Shown here in pieces: positions 16,791 through 27,086 of a stretch of DNA of 64,000 nucleotides (positions are counted from its first letter, which is position 1; every line of letters begins with the position of its first letter). The notes under the pieces are model-generated. The model searched no databases and was not told where the DNA came from. It worked only from the letters and a program-made list of their open reading frames with translations. Source of the DNA: Pseudomonas sp. sp1636 (GTDB lineage Bacteria; Pseudomonadota; Gammaproteobacteria; Pseudomonadales; Pseudomonadaceae). A program made the translations under genes and the position numbers. Location: NCBI RefSeq assembly GCF_030376615.1, contig NZ_JARRAB010000002.1, forward strand, positions 1-64,000. Direction: 5' to 3'.

Positions 16791-19541
16791 TTAAAAATCG
16801 TAGCGAACCCTGGCCTGCACGGTGTCGGCGGAGTAATCCGCCTTGCTCAGGTAGTCGTAGCCGACTCCGAGACTGACCGCACCGAGGTGGTAGCCCAATC
16901 CCAGGCTGGCCTGGTAACTGTCGCGGGCGGGCTTGGCGCCGCTGGTGACGAAAGGCGTGCCGCCGACCACGAAGGCGCTGGTGCTGCTGACCTGATCGGC
17001 GATCAGGTCGTGGTAGGCCATCAGCTTGGCTTCCGGTTCCAGGCGGCCCTGGCCGGCGGCGAAGTTACCGGCCAGGCGCACGCCGGCGCCGATCTCGCCC
17101 ACCTCGTAACGCTGGTCGCCGACCGCCAGCGCGGCGGCCGAGCCCTGCTCGCGGAAGCCGTCGATCTGCACGTTGCTGTAGCGCGCCGCCATGCGCGGCT
17201 CCAGCAGCAGACCCTGGCCCAGGTCGAAGCCATAGCCGCCGAGCAGGTTGAGGCCCAACAGCTGGCTGTCGTAGTCGCCCTCGGCGCGGGTGCCGGCGAT
17301 ATAGCGTCTGCTTTCGTTGTCGCTGCGGCCATAGGTCAGGCCGGCGTCGGCGAACCAGGCGCCTTGTTCGAAACCGCCGTAGAGGGTCAGGGCATGGCCG
17401 TCGATAGCGGTCTTGTTGCCGCTCTGGCTGTGCACGTCGCTGGTCAGGTAGCTGTAAGCCAGGCCGAGGGTGGTTTGCCCATTCAGCTTGCCGTCCACAC
17501 CGACGGCGATGCCCCGGCTGTCGGCGTCATAGCCGGGGATTCCGCTACGTTCGCCCTGGTCGGCATCGCTGTTCAGTGCCTGCACCCAGGCGCCGGTCTG
17601 GCTCAGGCCGGCGCCGGAGGACAGGCCCCGACGCAGGCTGGCGCTGCGCCCTTGCAGCACGTTGCCGAGCAGGTTCTGGTTGCTGGCGGCGGTCTGGCCG
17701 GCAGCGCCGTTGACCTCGGGGGCGAGCTGCTCGGCCAGGCGTACCAGCGCTTCGTCGTTGCTGCCGACGGTGGCCTCGAACAGCGGATCGTCGTTGCTCA
17801 AGCTGCCCAGGGTGGCGCCGTAGAAGGCGCTGAAGGCGGGTAGCAGATGAGGCTGGGCGCCGTGTTCGCTCAGGTAGGCGCCGACCTGCTGGTTGCTCAG
17901 GCTTTTGACTACGGCGGTGACTTGGGTGTCGGTCACTTCGTAGCGTTCGATCTGTAGCAGGTCGGACGGGCTGGTGACCTGGAGGCTTGTGCCGTAAGAG
18001 CTGCCTTGGTCTTCGATCCGGGCGGCAGAGATCAACACATACTCGCGTAGCGGCAGGCCGCGGAAGTCTTCCGCGGCGGGCTTCAGGCGTATTTGGTTAG
18101 GGCCAAAGTAGCCAAACAGTGCGTCACCGCTGACTTAGAGAATGGCGCGGCGTGGGTCGGTCTGGCTGTGAAGGTTGAGGTCGAGGCTGCTATTACTCAG
18201 GCTCAGATTGCCTTCAAGACGTGTATGGGGTTGTCCTAGCTCAAGCGATGATACCCAGAGGGTAGGGCTTTGGATCAGCCGGCCATTGAACAGCGCATCG
18301 CCTGAGGCATGTATTTCGCTAAGCCCTAGCAGATCGCCGCGAATCTCACCCCCCTCGAAGTTCAGCAGGACATTTCCATCCCCCTTGATGGCGGCCTCTT
18401 CACCTGCAATCAGGCCTGTCCACATATCGACTTGCAGCCAGGAAAAAGCGGGGTCGTGGTTCGCTGGAGAAGTGAGCGCCTCGATTGCAATACCGTCGGC
18501 CTGGAGGGTGCCGATGTTGATCAGCTGTAGCCCATAAAAGACAGCAGGATCATCTGGGTAGCCACTACCAAGCCTAATGGCGCGACTGTCCTCGCCTGCG
18601 GCTGATATTTTGCCGAAGTTGGCCACAATAGACAGGTTCTGTGGGTGGTCGATATGGACGCCGACGCTTCCGCGGCCTTCGCTCTCGATGATCCCGTGGT
18701 TAGTGAGCGAAGTGGGGGCGTCGAGTAGACCGCCAATGTCGATTGATAGACCACGGCTGTTTTCACCCCTGGCGCTGATCAGGCCACCTTCCAGGTTGCC
18801 GACTGCCTGGGCCGAGCTGCCACTCTCCAGTGAGATAGCAGTGCTGGATGCGCCAATGGCTTCGATGTGACCGCTGTTCTGCAAATATCCGGAGACTATT
18901 GCTGCGGACAGTTCAATACCCTTGGCACTCAAACCCTCGGCTCGAATATTTCCGTTATTGGTCAAATCTTGTGAAACATGAGCTGTTGAGGAAAGACTGA
19001 CTCCGGTTGCTCCGATCCCGCTGGCGCGGATGTTGCCGGTATTGTTCATCCCTCCAGAATAAATGCTGGCTAGATTACTGAGCCGGATACCGGCGGCGTT
19101 AGTACCGTTGCTGGCGATGTCCCCTGAGTTATTCAGATCGCCGGAGAAGAGGATGGCTGCGTTGCCAAGAAAAATCCCGCTGGAGTTTCCACCGCTCGCG
19201 CTGATCTGTCCTCCGTTAGTTAGATCGCCCATCATTACCTCCATTCCGAAGAGCGGATGAGGAATACTGGAACCACTCAAGGCCAGGGTTTTCGCCTGTT
19301 CGCCGGAGGCATTTAAAGTGGCTAGATTGGTGGTGCTCGGAAAGATGCTGTAACCGCTTGAGTTCAGATCAACCGCATAATCCTCGCCAGACGCATGGCC
19401 GGTGATAGTCAGGGGGGCCGAGTAGTCGTTTGAATAGAGCCTGGTCTGCGATCCAGTCAAATTCACAGCGTCGGCGAACAGCGGTTGGGAAGTGGCTATC
19501 GCCAGTGCGAGCAGGGTCTTGCGCAAATACGGATGGGCCAC
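16791..19541 (-). pseudogene. Autotransporter adhesin interrupted by one in-frame stop
   Basis: A single frame of 917 codons carries a type V autotransporter. The GTG at 19541 follows AAAGGAG; a signal peptide (KTLLALAIATSQPLFADA) leads into a passenger of about seven glycine/asparagine-rich repeats of roughly 30 residues (NNSGDI, NNTGNI, NNGNIRAEG, NSGHIEA), which fits a beta-helix. The C-terminal 270 residues form the outer-membrane barrel and end in the usual aromatic RYDF. A TAA at 18135-18137 cuts the frame between passenger and barrel; the frame continues unchanged after it (VSGDALFGYFGP). Without readthrough the passenger cannot be anchored. Confidence 0.85.
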
Positions 19542-19667
19542 GGTCTACTCCTTTGGTTGGCCTTAGGGGCACAAGGAGCTTGTGGGGGATCCCGAGAAAT
19601 GGGTGCCCGGCTTCCCTGCCTGGCGCGTATATTAATGGCTAATGGGCATCACACAAGCGTCAACCCC

Positions 19668-21206
19668 TCAGGCCATATGTTCCGCCAGCTTGCGCGGATG
19701 CTCGGCGGCCAAATAGGCCTCCAGCCGCGCCTGCTGCGCCGGCGTCGTGAACAAGCCCAGCTTGCTCCGCCGCCAGAGGATATCGGCGGCCTCGATGGCC
19801 CATTCCTCTCGGCACAGGTAATCCACTTCACGGGTATAGAGTCCGCCACCGAGGTGTTCGCCGAGGTCGCTCTGCTGTTGCACGCCCTCGAGCAGCAGCC
19901 AGCTGCGGCTGCCGTAGCAACTGGCCCAGCGGCGGGCGAGGGCGGTCGGCAACCAGCCGCAGCGGGCGCACAAGGCTGCGACCAGGGCGCTTTGGCTTTC
20001 CAGGTTTTCCGCGCCGGGAAGCGGGGCGCTGGCCGTCCAGCTCGGCTTCATCTTCGGGAAGTTGGGTGCCAATTGCGCCAGCGCCGACTCCGCCAGTTTG
20101 CGGTAGGTGGTCAGCTTGCCGCCGAACACCGAGAGCAACGGCGCCTCGCCCGGCTGGCCAGACAGCGCCAGGGTGTAGTCGCGGGTCACGGCGGAGGGTT
20201 GGTCGGATTCGTCGTCGCACAGCGGCCGCACCCCGGCGAAGCTGTGCAGGATGTCGGCACGGCTCAGTTGCCGTTTGAAGTGGGCGTTGACCACCTGCAG
20301 CAGGTAGGCGGTTTCCTCATCGCTGATCGCCACCTTGTCCGGGTCGCCGGTGTATTCGCGGTCGGTGGTGCCGATCAGGGTGAAGCGGTCGAGGTAGGGG
20401 ATGGCGAAGACGATGCGGCGATCCTCGTTCTGCAGGATATAGGCCTGTTCGCCGTCGAACAGCTTCGGCACGATGATATGGCTGCCCTGGATCAGGCGAA
20501 TGCCATAGGGCGCATCCTGCTTCAGGTCTTCGCGGATAAAGCGCGCCACCCAGGGGCCGGCGGCATTGACCAGGGCGCGGGCGCGGATCGAGTAGCGGCT
20601 GCCATCGGCGCGCTCCAGGTGGATATGCCACAAGCCTTTGCTGCGCCGGGCGCGGACGCAGCGGGTGCGGGTATGCACATGGGCGCCTTGTTCGCGCGCA
20701 GCCATGGCGTTGAGCACGACCAGGCGGGCGTCATCGACCCAGCAGTCGGAGTATTCGAAACCGCGGGTGATCTCGGCCTTCAGCGGGCTGTCCGCGCCGA
20801 AGCTCAGGCTGCGCGAGCCCGGCAGCTTCTCGCGCTTGCCCAGGTGGTCGTAGAGGAACAGGCCGGCGCGAATCATCCAGGCCGGGCGCAGGTGCGGCCG
20901 GTGCGGCAGGATGAAACGCATGGGTTTGACGATATGCGGGGCCTTGGCCAGCAGCACTTCGCGCTCGGCCAGGGCTTCGCGCACCAGGCGGAATTCGTAA
21001 TGTTCGAGGTAGCGCAGGCCGCCGTGGATCAGCTTGCTGCTGGCCGAGGAGGTGTGCGCGGCCAGGTCGTCCTTTTCGCAAAGGAACACCGACAGGCCGC
21101 GACCGGCCGCATCGGCAGCGATGCCGACGCCATTGATGCCGCCACCCACGACCGCCAGGTCGTAGACTTCGGCGAGGGGGGCGGCAGAGTTTGGGCGAGT
21201 AGGCAT
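19668..21206 (-). CDS. glpD: Aerobic glycerol-3-phosphate dehydrogenase GlpD
   Basis: The 512-residue membrane-associated flavoenzyme oxidises glycerol-3-phosphate to dihydroxyacetone phosphate and passes electrons to ubiquinone. It shows the FAD motif DLAVVGGGINGVGIAADAAGRG and the family motif SSASSKLIHGGLRYLEHYEF near residue 55. Length and sequence match GlpD of Pseudomonas and E. coli. It lies 121 bases after glpR on the same strand. A 20-base GlpR-type operator just before its start indicates control by glycerol-3-phosphate. Confidence 0.96.
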   Translation of the reverse strand: MPTRPNSAAPLAEVYDLAVVGGGINGVGIAADAAGRGLSVFLCEKDDLAAHTSSASSKLIHGGLRYLEHYEFRLVREALAEREVLLAKAPHIVKPMRFILPHRPHLRPAWMIRAGLFLYDHLGKREKLPGSRSLSFGADSPLKAEITRGFEYSDCWVDDARLVVLNAMAAREQGAHVHTRTRCVRARRSKGLWHIHLERADGSRYSIRARALVNAAGPWVARFIREDLKQDAPYGIRLIQGSHIIVPKLFDGEQAYILQNEDRRIVFAIPYLDRFTLIGTTDREYTGDPDKVAISDEETAYLLQVVNAHFKRQLSRADILHSFAGVRPLCDDESDQPSAVTRDYTLALSGQPGEAPLLSVFGGKLTTYRKLAESALAQLAPNFPKMKPSWTASAPLPGAENLESQSALVAALCARCGWLPTALARRWASCYGSRSWLLLEGVQQQSDLGEHLGGGLYTREVDYLCREEWAIEAADILWRRSKLGLFTTPAQQARLEAYLAAEHPRKLAEHMA

Positions 21207-21238
21207 GGCGGCACCGTAAAGTCGAAAGTGAACTTGTT

Positions 21239-21258
21239 GATGTTCAGTTTCGAAAATA
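21239..21258 (-). promoter_or_regulatory. Candidate GlpR operator before glpD
   Basis: Read on the minus strand, TATTTTCGAAACTGAACATC agrees at 17 of 20 positions with the symmetric glp operator built from the half-site WATKYTCGWW, as I remember it from E. coli. It lies 33 to 52 bases before the glpD start. A second, weaker half-site follows at about 21260-21275. Confidence 0.55.
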
Positions 21259-21327
21259 TGCTAGTCGAATATGCCCAGCCACGCCAGCCCCAAGCGCACT
21301 TTCGTGCCGAGTGGTTGTTGAGTGGTC

Positions 21328-22086
21328 TCAGGCCAGATCCAGGTGCACCTTGTTCGTGGCGAGCAGGTGGCCGATCGCTGGCGAAGGCGCGGCGTCGGTG
21401 AACACCCGGTCGACCAGGGTGATCGAGCCCAGGCGCACCACGGCGTTGCGGCCGAATTTGCTCGAGTCGGCGGCGAGAAAGACTTGCCGGGCGTTGTGGA
21501 TGATCGCCTGGGAAACCCGCACTTCCTGGTAGTCGAAGTCGAGCAGGCTGCCGTCCTCATCGATGCCGCTGATGCCGACCAGGGCGAAGTCGACCTTGAA
21601 CTGCTGGATGAAGTCCACCGTCGACTGGCCGACGATGCCGCCGTCGCTGCGCACCGTGCCGCCTGCCAGCAAAACCTCGAAATCGGCCTTGGCGCTGAGC
21701 TGGGCGGCGACATGCAGGTTGTTGGTGATGATCTTCAAACCCTTGCGTTTGAGCAGCGCACGGGCAATCGCCTCGGTGGTGGTGCCGATGTTGATGAACA
21801 GCGAGGCGTGGTCGGGGATGTGTGCGGCTATGGCCTCGGCGATACGCTGCTTCTCCTCGCGCATCTGCCCGGCGCGCATGGTATAGGCGGTGTTCTGGGT
21901 GCTTGAGGCTTCGCTTGCCGCGCCGCCATGGGTGCGCCGCAGCAGACCCTGCTCGGCCAACTGGTTGATGTCGCGGCGAATGGTTTGGGGGGTGACGGCA
22001 AACGCCTGGGCCAGTTCGTCGATACTGACGTAGCCACGCTCGCGGGCGAGGGTGAGGATGTCATGTTGGCGCGGCGCCAGGGTCAT
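21328..22086 (-). CDS. glpR: DeoR-family glycerol-3-phosphate repressor GlpR
   Basis: The 252-residue protein has the DeoR helix-turn-helix ([35 protein letters not shown]) and a C-terminal sugar-phosphate-binding domain with [15 protein letters not shown] chose the ATG at 22086, which follows AAGGATC and gives the E. coli length; the frame runs open to 22185. GlpR represses glycerol genes until glycerol-3-phosphate binds. It is followed by glpD and is divergent from ybaK-glpK, and both sides carry operator-like sequences. Confidence 0.94.
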   Translation of the reverse strand: MTLAPRQHDILTLARERGYVSIDELAQAFAVTPQTIRRDINQLAEQGLLRRTHGGAASEASSTQNTAYTMRAGQMREEKQRIAEAIAAHIPDHASLFINIGTTTEAIARALLKRKGLKIITNNLHVAAQLSAKADFEVLLAGGTVRSDGGIVGQSTVDFIQQFKVDFALVGISGIDEDGSLLDFDYQEVRVSQAIIHNARQVFLAADSSKFGRNAVVRLGSITLVDRVFTDAAPSPAIGHLLATNKVHLDLA

Positions 22087-22166
22087 GGGCGGGATCCTTG
22101 TTTTGTGCAGCATTATAGGCTGTCGTTGGGCAAATTTTCGGCTAAGGTACGCGGACTTGGCCAAAC

Positions 22167-22186
22167 TATTTTCACAAACGAACATG
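22167..22186 (+). promoter_or_regulatory. Candidate GlpR operator over the ybaK start
   Basis: TATTTTCACAAACGAACATG agrees at 17 of 20 positions with the symmetric glp operator, including an excellent ACGAACAT half-site. It covers the ybaK start codon at 22184. A repressor bound here would block the ybaK-glpK transcript. Confidence 0.5.
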
Positions 22187-22654
22187 ACGCCCGCTATCGA
22201 TCTCTTGAAAAAGCATAAGGCTGCGCATCAGGTGCACAGCTACAGCCACGATCCGAAAGCCGCTTCCTATGGTTTGGAGGCGGCAGAGAAGCTTAACTTG
22301 CAACCGGCGCGCGTGTTCAAGACGCTGCTGGTGGCCAGTGAGAAAGCCGAACTGCTGGTCGCCGTGGTGCCGGTTGCCGGTAGCCTCGATCTGAAAGCCC
22401 TGGCGCAGGCCGCCGGAGTGAAGAAGGTCGACATGGCCGAACCCAATGCCGCGCAGCGTGCCACCGGCTATCTGCTCGGTGGCATCAGCCCGTTGGGGCA
22501 GAAAAAGCGTTTGCGCACCTTTATCGACGAGTCGGCGCAGCAGTATCCAAGCATCTTCGTCAGCGCCGGGCGGCGCGGGCTGGAGGTGGAGCTGGCGGCT
22601 GCGGTGTTGGCGCAACTGACCCAGGCGCAATTCGCAGCCCTCGGGCGGCCATGA
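22184..22654 (+). CDS. ybaK: YbaK-type Cys-tRNA(Pro) deacylase
   Basis: The 156-residue protein is a full YbaK/EbsC domain, close to the 159 residues of E. coli YbaK. It begins [20 protein letters not shown], and the family motifs [22 protein letters not shown] and RGLEVEL are present. YbaK removes cysteine wrongly charged onto tRNA-Pro. It lies between glpR and glpK, 66 bases before glpK, where glpF often stands in other pseudomonads. Co-transcription with glpK and control by GlpR are inferred from position and the operator-like sequence over its start. Confidence 0.9.
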   Translation: MTPAIDLLKKHKAAHQVHSYSHDPKAASYGLEAAEKLNLQPARVFKTLLVASEKAELLVAVVPVAGSLDLKALAQAAGVKKVDMAEPNAAQRATGYLLGGISPLGQKKRLRTFIDESAQQYPSIFVSAGRRGLEVELAAAVLAQLTQAQFAALGRP

Positions 22655-22702
22655 GCGGCGCCGGTACGCAACCCGGTATTCCGTCATCTGACCCATACGC
22701 AT

Positions 22703-22710
22703 AACAACAA
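22703..22710 (+). promoter_or_regulatory. Hfq/Crc-type CA motif before glpK
   Basis: AACAACAA lies immediately before the GGAAAG ribosome site of glpK, 11 bases from the ATG. It fits the AAnAAnAA catabolite-repression motif. Confidence 0.55.
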
Positions 22711-22720
22711 GGAAAGCCAC

Positions 22721-24208
22721 ATGTCCGACTACCTGCTCGCAATCGACCAAGGCACCACCAGCAGCCGTGCCATTGTCTTCAATGCCCAGGGCTTGCCGGT
22801 GGCGCGGGCGCAGCAGGAGTTCCGGCAGTACTTTCCGCAGGACGGTTGGGTCGAGCACGACGCGGAGGAGATCTGGCAGAGCACCTTGCAGGTTTGCCGC
22901 GCGGCGTTGCTTCAGGGCGATCTTGAGGCCAGTCAGATCACCGCCATCGGCATCACCAATCAGCGTGAGACCACTCTGGTGTGGGACGCCGTCAGCGGTG
23001 CGCCTATCCATCCGGCCATCGTCTGGCAAGACCGGCGCACCGCCGATTATTGCGCCGAGCTGAAAGCCGCCGGCCATGAGGCCGCGGTGGCGGCCAAGAC
23101 CGGCCTGCTGATCGATCCGTATTTCTCCGGTACCAAGTTGCGCTGGATCCTCAATAACGTGGCCGGCGCGCGCGCGCGGGCCGAGCGCGGCGAGCTGCGC
23201 TTCGGTACGGTGGACAGCTTCCTGTTGTGGCGCCTGACCGGCGGCAAGTCGCACAAGACCGATGCAACCAATGCCTCGCGCACCCTGCTGTTCAATATCC
23301 ACACCCAGCAGTGGGATGCCGAGTTGCTCGAGCTGTTGGAGATTCCGCCCAGCCTGCTGCCCGAGGTGCTCGATTGCGCCGCCGACTTCGGCACCGTCGA
23401 GGCCGAACTGCTCGGCGCGTCTATTCCGGTGCTGGGCATGGCCGGCGATCAGCAGGCCGCGCTGATCGGCCAGGCCTGCTTCCAGCCGGGCATGGTCAAG
23501 AGCACCTACGGCACCGGTTGTTTCATGATCCAGAACACCGGCGCCGCCCCGGTGGCCTCGAAGAATCGCCTGCTCACCACCGTCGGTTATCGTCTGGATG
23601 GCAAGGTCACCTATGCGGTGGAAGGCAGTATCTTCGTCGCGGGCGCGGCGGTGCAGTGGCTGCGCGACGGCATCAAACTGATCAGCCATGCGCGTGACAG
23701 CGAGGCCCTGGCCGAACAGACCGGCGATGCCTGCGGGGTATACCTGGTGCCGGCGTTCACCGGCCTGGGTGCGCCTTATTGGGATCCGAAGGCACGCGGC
23801 GCGATCTTCGGCTTGACCCGCGATACCGGAATCAAGGAGATCGTCACCGCCGGCCTGCAATCGGTCTGCTACCAGACCCGCGACCTGCTCGAAGCCATGC
23901 GCCAGGACGGCGCCGCCGAGCCGAGCGCGCTGCGGGTGGATGGCGGCATGGTGGAGAACAACTGGGTGATGCAGTTTCTCGCCGACATTCTCGGGGTGCC
24001 GGTCGAGCGTCCCGAAGTGACCGAAACCACGGCCCTGGGCGTGGCCTATCTGGCCGGCCTCAAGGCGGGCGTCTACCGCGACCTCGACGAGATCGCCGGG
24101 CATTGGCAGCGCCAGCAACGTTTCGAGCCGCGCATGTGCCAGGAGCACCGCAGCAAGCTTTACCATGGCTGGCTGGATGCCGTGCAGCGGGTGCGCAGCG
24201 AGGGTTGA
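22721..24208 (+). CDS. glpK: Glycerol kinase GlpK
   Basis: The 495-residue FGGY-family kinase phosphorylates glycerol to glycerol-3-phosphate, the substrate of GlpD and the inducer of GlpR. The N-terminal [12 protein letters not shown] phosphate motif, GITNQRETT, and the C-terminal [19 protein letters not shown] motif are intact. AAGGAAAG precedes the ATG. No glycerol facilitator gene (glpF) is in the window, although glpF usually precedes glpK in Pseudomonas; it must lie elsewhere or be absent. A REP-like repeat follows the stop. Confidence 0.96.
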   Translation: MSDYLLAIDQGTTSSRAIVFNAQGLPVARAQQEFRQYFPQDGWVEHDAEEIWQSTLQVCRAALLQGDLEASQITAIGITNQRETTLVWDAVSGAPIHPAIVWQDRRTADYCAELKAAGHEAAVAAKTGLLIDPYFSGTKLRWILNNVAGARARAERGELRFGTVDSFLLWRLTGGKSHKTDATNASRTLLFNIHTQQWDAELLELLEIPPSLLPEVLDCAADFGTVEAELLGASIPVLGMAGDQQAALIGQACFQPGMVKSTYGTGCFMIQNTGAAPVASKNRLLTTVGYRLDGKVTYAVEGSIFVAGAAVQWLRDGIKLISHARDSEALAEQTGDACGVYLVPAFTGLGAPYWDPKARGAIFGLTRDTGIKEIVTAGLQSVCYQTRDLLEAMRQDGAAEPSALRVDGGMVENNWVMQFLADILGVPVERPEVTETTALGVAYLAGLKAGVYRDLDEIAGHWQRQQRFEPRMCQEHRSKLYHGWLDAVQRVRSEG

Positions 24209-24236
24209 TCGGGGCTGGCGCCTGGCTTGTGTGGGC

Positions 24237-24271
24237 GCGGATTTATCCGCGGATTGCGCGGCCGAAGCCGC
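24237..24271. repeat. REP-like pair of palindromes after glpK
   Basis: gcggatttatccgc at 24237-24250 and gcggccgaagccgc at 24258-24271 are two short palindromes seven bases apart, flanked by tgtgggcgcgg and ctcctgcgag. This layout is typical of Pseudomonas REP elements. It lies 29 bases past glpK and may stabilise or end the transcript. Confidence 0.6.
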
Positions 24272-24373
24272 TCCTGCGAGAAGCGCCTCGCGCCGGCACG
24301 GCTGGCAATCGCTAATTGGTATCTGGCATTCGAGAGTCCCGCGGGTTTCCCTCAGGCCATGCCGCCGGCCGCC

Positions 24374-24757
24374 TCAGGATCCCGCCAGCATCACCCCTTC
24401 GTACTGGCTGGTCAGCTCATTCATTGGCCAGAGCAGGGTTTCCCTGGTGGTGGCGATCAGGGTCGGTACGAAGGGCGAGTCGGCGGACAGATTGAAACCG
24501 ATGCGGCTGAGGTTGTCCGCCTCGATCAGGGCGGAGAGGCCGTACCACTTGCCGGACTGGAAGCCGACGCGGGTGCCCAGGGGCTGGGCGTTGGCGTGGT
24601 TCAGGGCGTTGTCCCGGTCGACGTGTGCGTAGCGGTGGCGCGGGTCGAGGATCGGCTTGCCTTCGGTGATCAGCGTGCTCAGTGGTTGGCTAGCGAAAGC
24701 GGCGTGGCTGCAGGTGCCGCTGGCCTGGGACAGGAAGGAGAGGGTTATCGGGCGCAT
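24374..24757 (-). CDS. Hypothetical protein of 127 residues
   Basis: I do not recognise this protein. The ATG at 24757 gives MRPITLSFLSQASG and is preceded by weak ribosome-site-like sequence; the frame is open to 24814. It has no clear signal peptide or membrane span. It contains LITEGKPILDPRHRYAHVDRDN and ends VMLAGS. Codon use fits a real Pseudomonas gene. It stands alone between glpK and the phzF-like gene, convergent with glpK, so it probably has its own promoter. Confidence 0.55.
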   Translation of the reverse strand: MRPITLSFLSQASGTCSHAAFASQPLSTLITEGKPILDPRHRYAHVDRDNALNHANAQPLGTRVGFQSGKWYGLSALIEADNLSRIGFNLSADSPFVPTLIATTRETLLWPMNELTSQYEGVMLAGS

Positions 24758-25095
24758 GGCATGCTTCCTATATGGGCCAAAATCGCAAGAAACGTCACAG
24801 TGCCCACGGCTCAAGGATCAGCGGGGGCCGTGACGTCGTTGTCGGATGTGTGGCAGGCACGCCGTTGTGCTGGCCGAGGCTGGACATGGAAGGTGGCGTG
24901 CCAGGCTTTGCAAGTCAATGATTCTCATAGGTTTAGTCGTTTTTAATAACGGTTTGTGATTAGGCCGCACACCGTCGTCGTTCGTTGCGCATTGATACGG
25001 TGCAGCTGTAATGCCTTTATCCGAGGCGACTGTAGCGGGCGCAATGCTGCCGGCCACGGCATGCTAGCCCCTATCACAGGCTAGGAGTTTCACCC
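24758..25095. other. Gene-free stretch with a possible Fur-like site
   Basis: These 338 bases hold no convincing gene; a 79-codon minus frame here has no family signal. The middle (24917-24960) is AT-rich, with aatgattctcat resembling part of a Fur box and a run of T near gtcgtttttaataac. The end carries the ribosome site (TAGGAG) of the phzF-like gene. Promoters for both flanking genes are probably here. Confidence 0.4.
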
Positions 25096-25902
25096 ATGCA
25101 CCTCGAATTCCACCAGGTCGACGCCTTCACCGATCGCCCCTTCGCCGGCAACCCGGCCATGGTTTATCGCCTGGACAGCTGGCTCAGCGATGCGCTGATG
25201 CAGCAGATCGCCGCCGAACACAACCTGGCGGAAACCGCGTTCCTGGTGAAGGAGGGCGCCGCCTGGCATATCCGTTGGTTTACTCCGCTCGCCGAGGTGC
25301 CGCTGTGCGGGCATGCCACCCTGGCCAGTGCCCATGTGCTGCTCGAGCGGTACGCCGAGCCGGGCGAGGCGATCGACTTCATCTGCCAGTCCGGCGCCCT
25401 GCGGGTGAGTCGCGAGGCGGGCAGGCTGGTGCTGGATTTCCCGCTGCGCAGGGGCGAACCCTGTGGGTTGACCGCTGAGGTCGAGCAGGCTTTGGGCATG
25501 CCGGTGCAGGCGCTATTGGCGCTCCAGGGCGCGCAAGGTATCCAGGAGCTGCTGGTGATATTGCCGTCGGAAGCCGCCGTGCGCGCGTTTCAGCCGAATT
25601 TGCCGGCCCTGGCCGAGTTGCCGGGTTTGGGCGTGCTGATCAGTGCGCCGGGCGAGCGGTATGACTTCGTTTCGCGCTACTTCGCCCCGGCGATCGGCAT
25701 CAATGAAGATCCGGTCACCGGCTCGACCCATTGCATGCTCACGCCCTACTGGGCCGAGCGCTTAGGCAAGACCGAGCTGAGCGCTTACCAGTGTTCGGCC
25801 CGTGGCGGCGAGCTGCACTGTCGGCTTGACGGTGAGCGCGTCAAGATTGCCGGTCAGGCGGTGCTGTTGGCCAGCGGCCGTTTGTACTTGAGCGAGGATT
25901 GA
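25096..25902 (+). CDS. PhzF-family isomerase-like protein
   Basis: The 268-residue protein has the two-half diaminopimelate-epimerase-like fold of PhzF proteins: VDAFTDRPFAGNPAMV at the start, HNLAETAFLV with the conserved Glu, then VPLCGHATLASAHVL and EDPVTGSTHCML. PhzF itself isomerises a phenazine precursor, but no phenazine genes are nearby. Most members of this family have unknown isomerase roles. TAGGAG precedes the ATG at 25096. Confidence 0.87.
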   Translation: MHLEFHQVDAFTDRPFAGNPAMVYRLDSWLSDALMQQIAAEHNLAETAFLVKEGAAWHIRWFTPLAEVPLCGHATLASAHVLLERYAEPGEAIDFICQSGALRVSREAGRLVLDFPLRRGEPCGLTAEVEQALGMPVQALLALQGAQGIQELLVILPSEAAVRAFQPNLPALAELPGLGVLISAPGERYDFVSRYFAPAIGINEDPVTGSTHCMLTPYWAERLGKTELSAYQCSARGGELHCRLDGERVKIAGQAVLLASGRLYLSED

Positions 25903-25976
25903 GAGGCTGGGGGGATGCAGCTTCGCCCCCTGCGTCTTGGCGCGCACGGCGCACCGTGCATATGATCGCGCTGGGT

Positions 25977-27086
25977 TCAGTTGGCGCTGCTGCAACGGCG
26001 CACGCCGGAATCGCCGAGCTTGACCTGGGCCGCGATGCTGCCGGGAGCAGGGAAGACCACCAGGTGATCGGCCGCCACGCGAATGCCGACGGCTTCGCCG
26101 GGGCGGTGGTCGGCATGGCTGGGAAAGAGTGATTCCAGCTGACTTCCAGTAGCGAGTTGCAGACGATACAGGGTGGCGGCGCCGAGGAAGGTCTTGCCGA
26201 CGATCAGCGCCTTCAGCTCGCTAGCGGGGTCATAGACGATGTCGTCCGGGCGCAGCAGCACGTCCACGGCACTGCCGCTCGCCCAGGTATAGGCGCGATT
26301 GCCGCGAATCAGGCCCAGCTCGGTCTGCACCGTGTCCGGGCTGAGCAACTGGCCGCGAATGAAGTAGCCTTGGCCGATGAAGCTGGCGACGAAGGGGGTC
26401 AGGGGTTCGTGGTAGAGGTTGTAGGGCGTGTCCCACTGCTGCAGCCGACCCTCATGAAAGACGCCGACATGATCGCTGACGGCGAAGGCTTCTTCCTGGT
26501 CGTGGGTCACCAGAATCGCACTGGTGCCGCGGGCTTTGAGGATGTCGCGAACCTCATGGCTCAAGCGCCGGCGCAACTCGCCATCGAGGTTGGAAAAGGG
26601 TTCGTCGAGCAGCAGCAGGCGTGGTTCCGGAGCCAATGCGCGGGCCAGCGCGACACGTTGTTGCTGACCGCCGGACAGCTCATGCGGGTAGCGCTTGCCC
26701 AGGTGGCTGAGTTTGACCAGCTCCAGCAACTCGTTGGTTATGCGTTCGCAGTTGCTCTGCTGGCGGATGCCGAAGGCAATGTTTTCCGCCACGCTCAGGT
26801 GCGGGAAGAGCGCGTAATCCTGGAACACCATGCCAATTCGGCGCTTCTCCGGCGCCAGGGTAAACCCGGCGCGCGAGATCACCTCGTTGGCCAACTGGAT
26901 CTCGCCTTCGGCCACCGGTTCGAAACCGGCGATGGCGCGCAGGGTGGTGGTCTTGCCACAGCCGGACGGACCAAGCAGGCAGCCGATGTCGCCAGCGTTG
27001 AGGTGCAGATTGAGATCCTGCACCACCTTGTGCTCGTTGTACCCGCAGCCCAGGTCGCGCAGGTTCAGTAGCAGGGGGTGGCTCAT
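25977..27086 (-). CDS. ABC transporter ATPase, iron(III)/polyamine (FbpC) type
   Basis: The 369-residue ATPase has Walker A ([16 protein letters not shown]), signature ([15 protein letters not shown]), Walker B ([12 protein letters not shown]) and a C-terminal TOBE-like regulatory domain (about residues 280-350), as in FbpC. The ATG at 27086 overlaps the argF stop as ATGA, so translation is coupled to argF. No permease or binding-protein gene is near, so its partners are encoded elsewhere or it works alone. I recall the same argF-ATPase pairing in P. aeruginosa. The link to arginine is not explained. Confidence 0.85.
   Translation of the reverse strand: MSHPLLLNLRDLGCGYNEHKVVQDLNLHLNAGDIGCLLGPSGCGKTTTLRAIAGFEPVAEGEIQLANEVISRAGFTLAPEKRRIGMVFQDYALFPHLSVAENIAFGIRQQSNCERITNELLELVKLSHLGKRYPHELSGGQQQRVALARALAPEPRLLLLDEPFSNLDGELRRRLSHEVRDILKARGTSAILVTHDQEEAFAVSDHVGVFHEGRLQQWDTPYNLYHEPLTPFVASFIGQGYFIRGQLLSPDTVQTELGLIRGNRAYTWASGSAVDVLLRPDDIVYDPASELKALIVGKTFLGAATLYRLQLATGSQLESLFPSHADHRPGEAVGIRVAADHLVVFPAPGSIAAQVKLGDSGVRRCSSAN

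Noticed and set aside
18135..18137. Programmed stop readthrough or selenocysteine in the autotransporter
   Set aside because: The codon is TAA, not TGA, and no recoding structure is apparent after it; a point mutation is the simpler reading.
19485..21401. Plus-strand open frame of about 638 codons opposite glpD
   Set aside because: Its composition is typical of antisense shadows and it has no ribosome site or motif; glpD is unambiguous.
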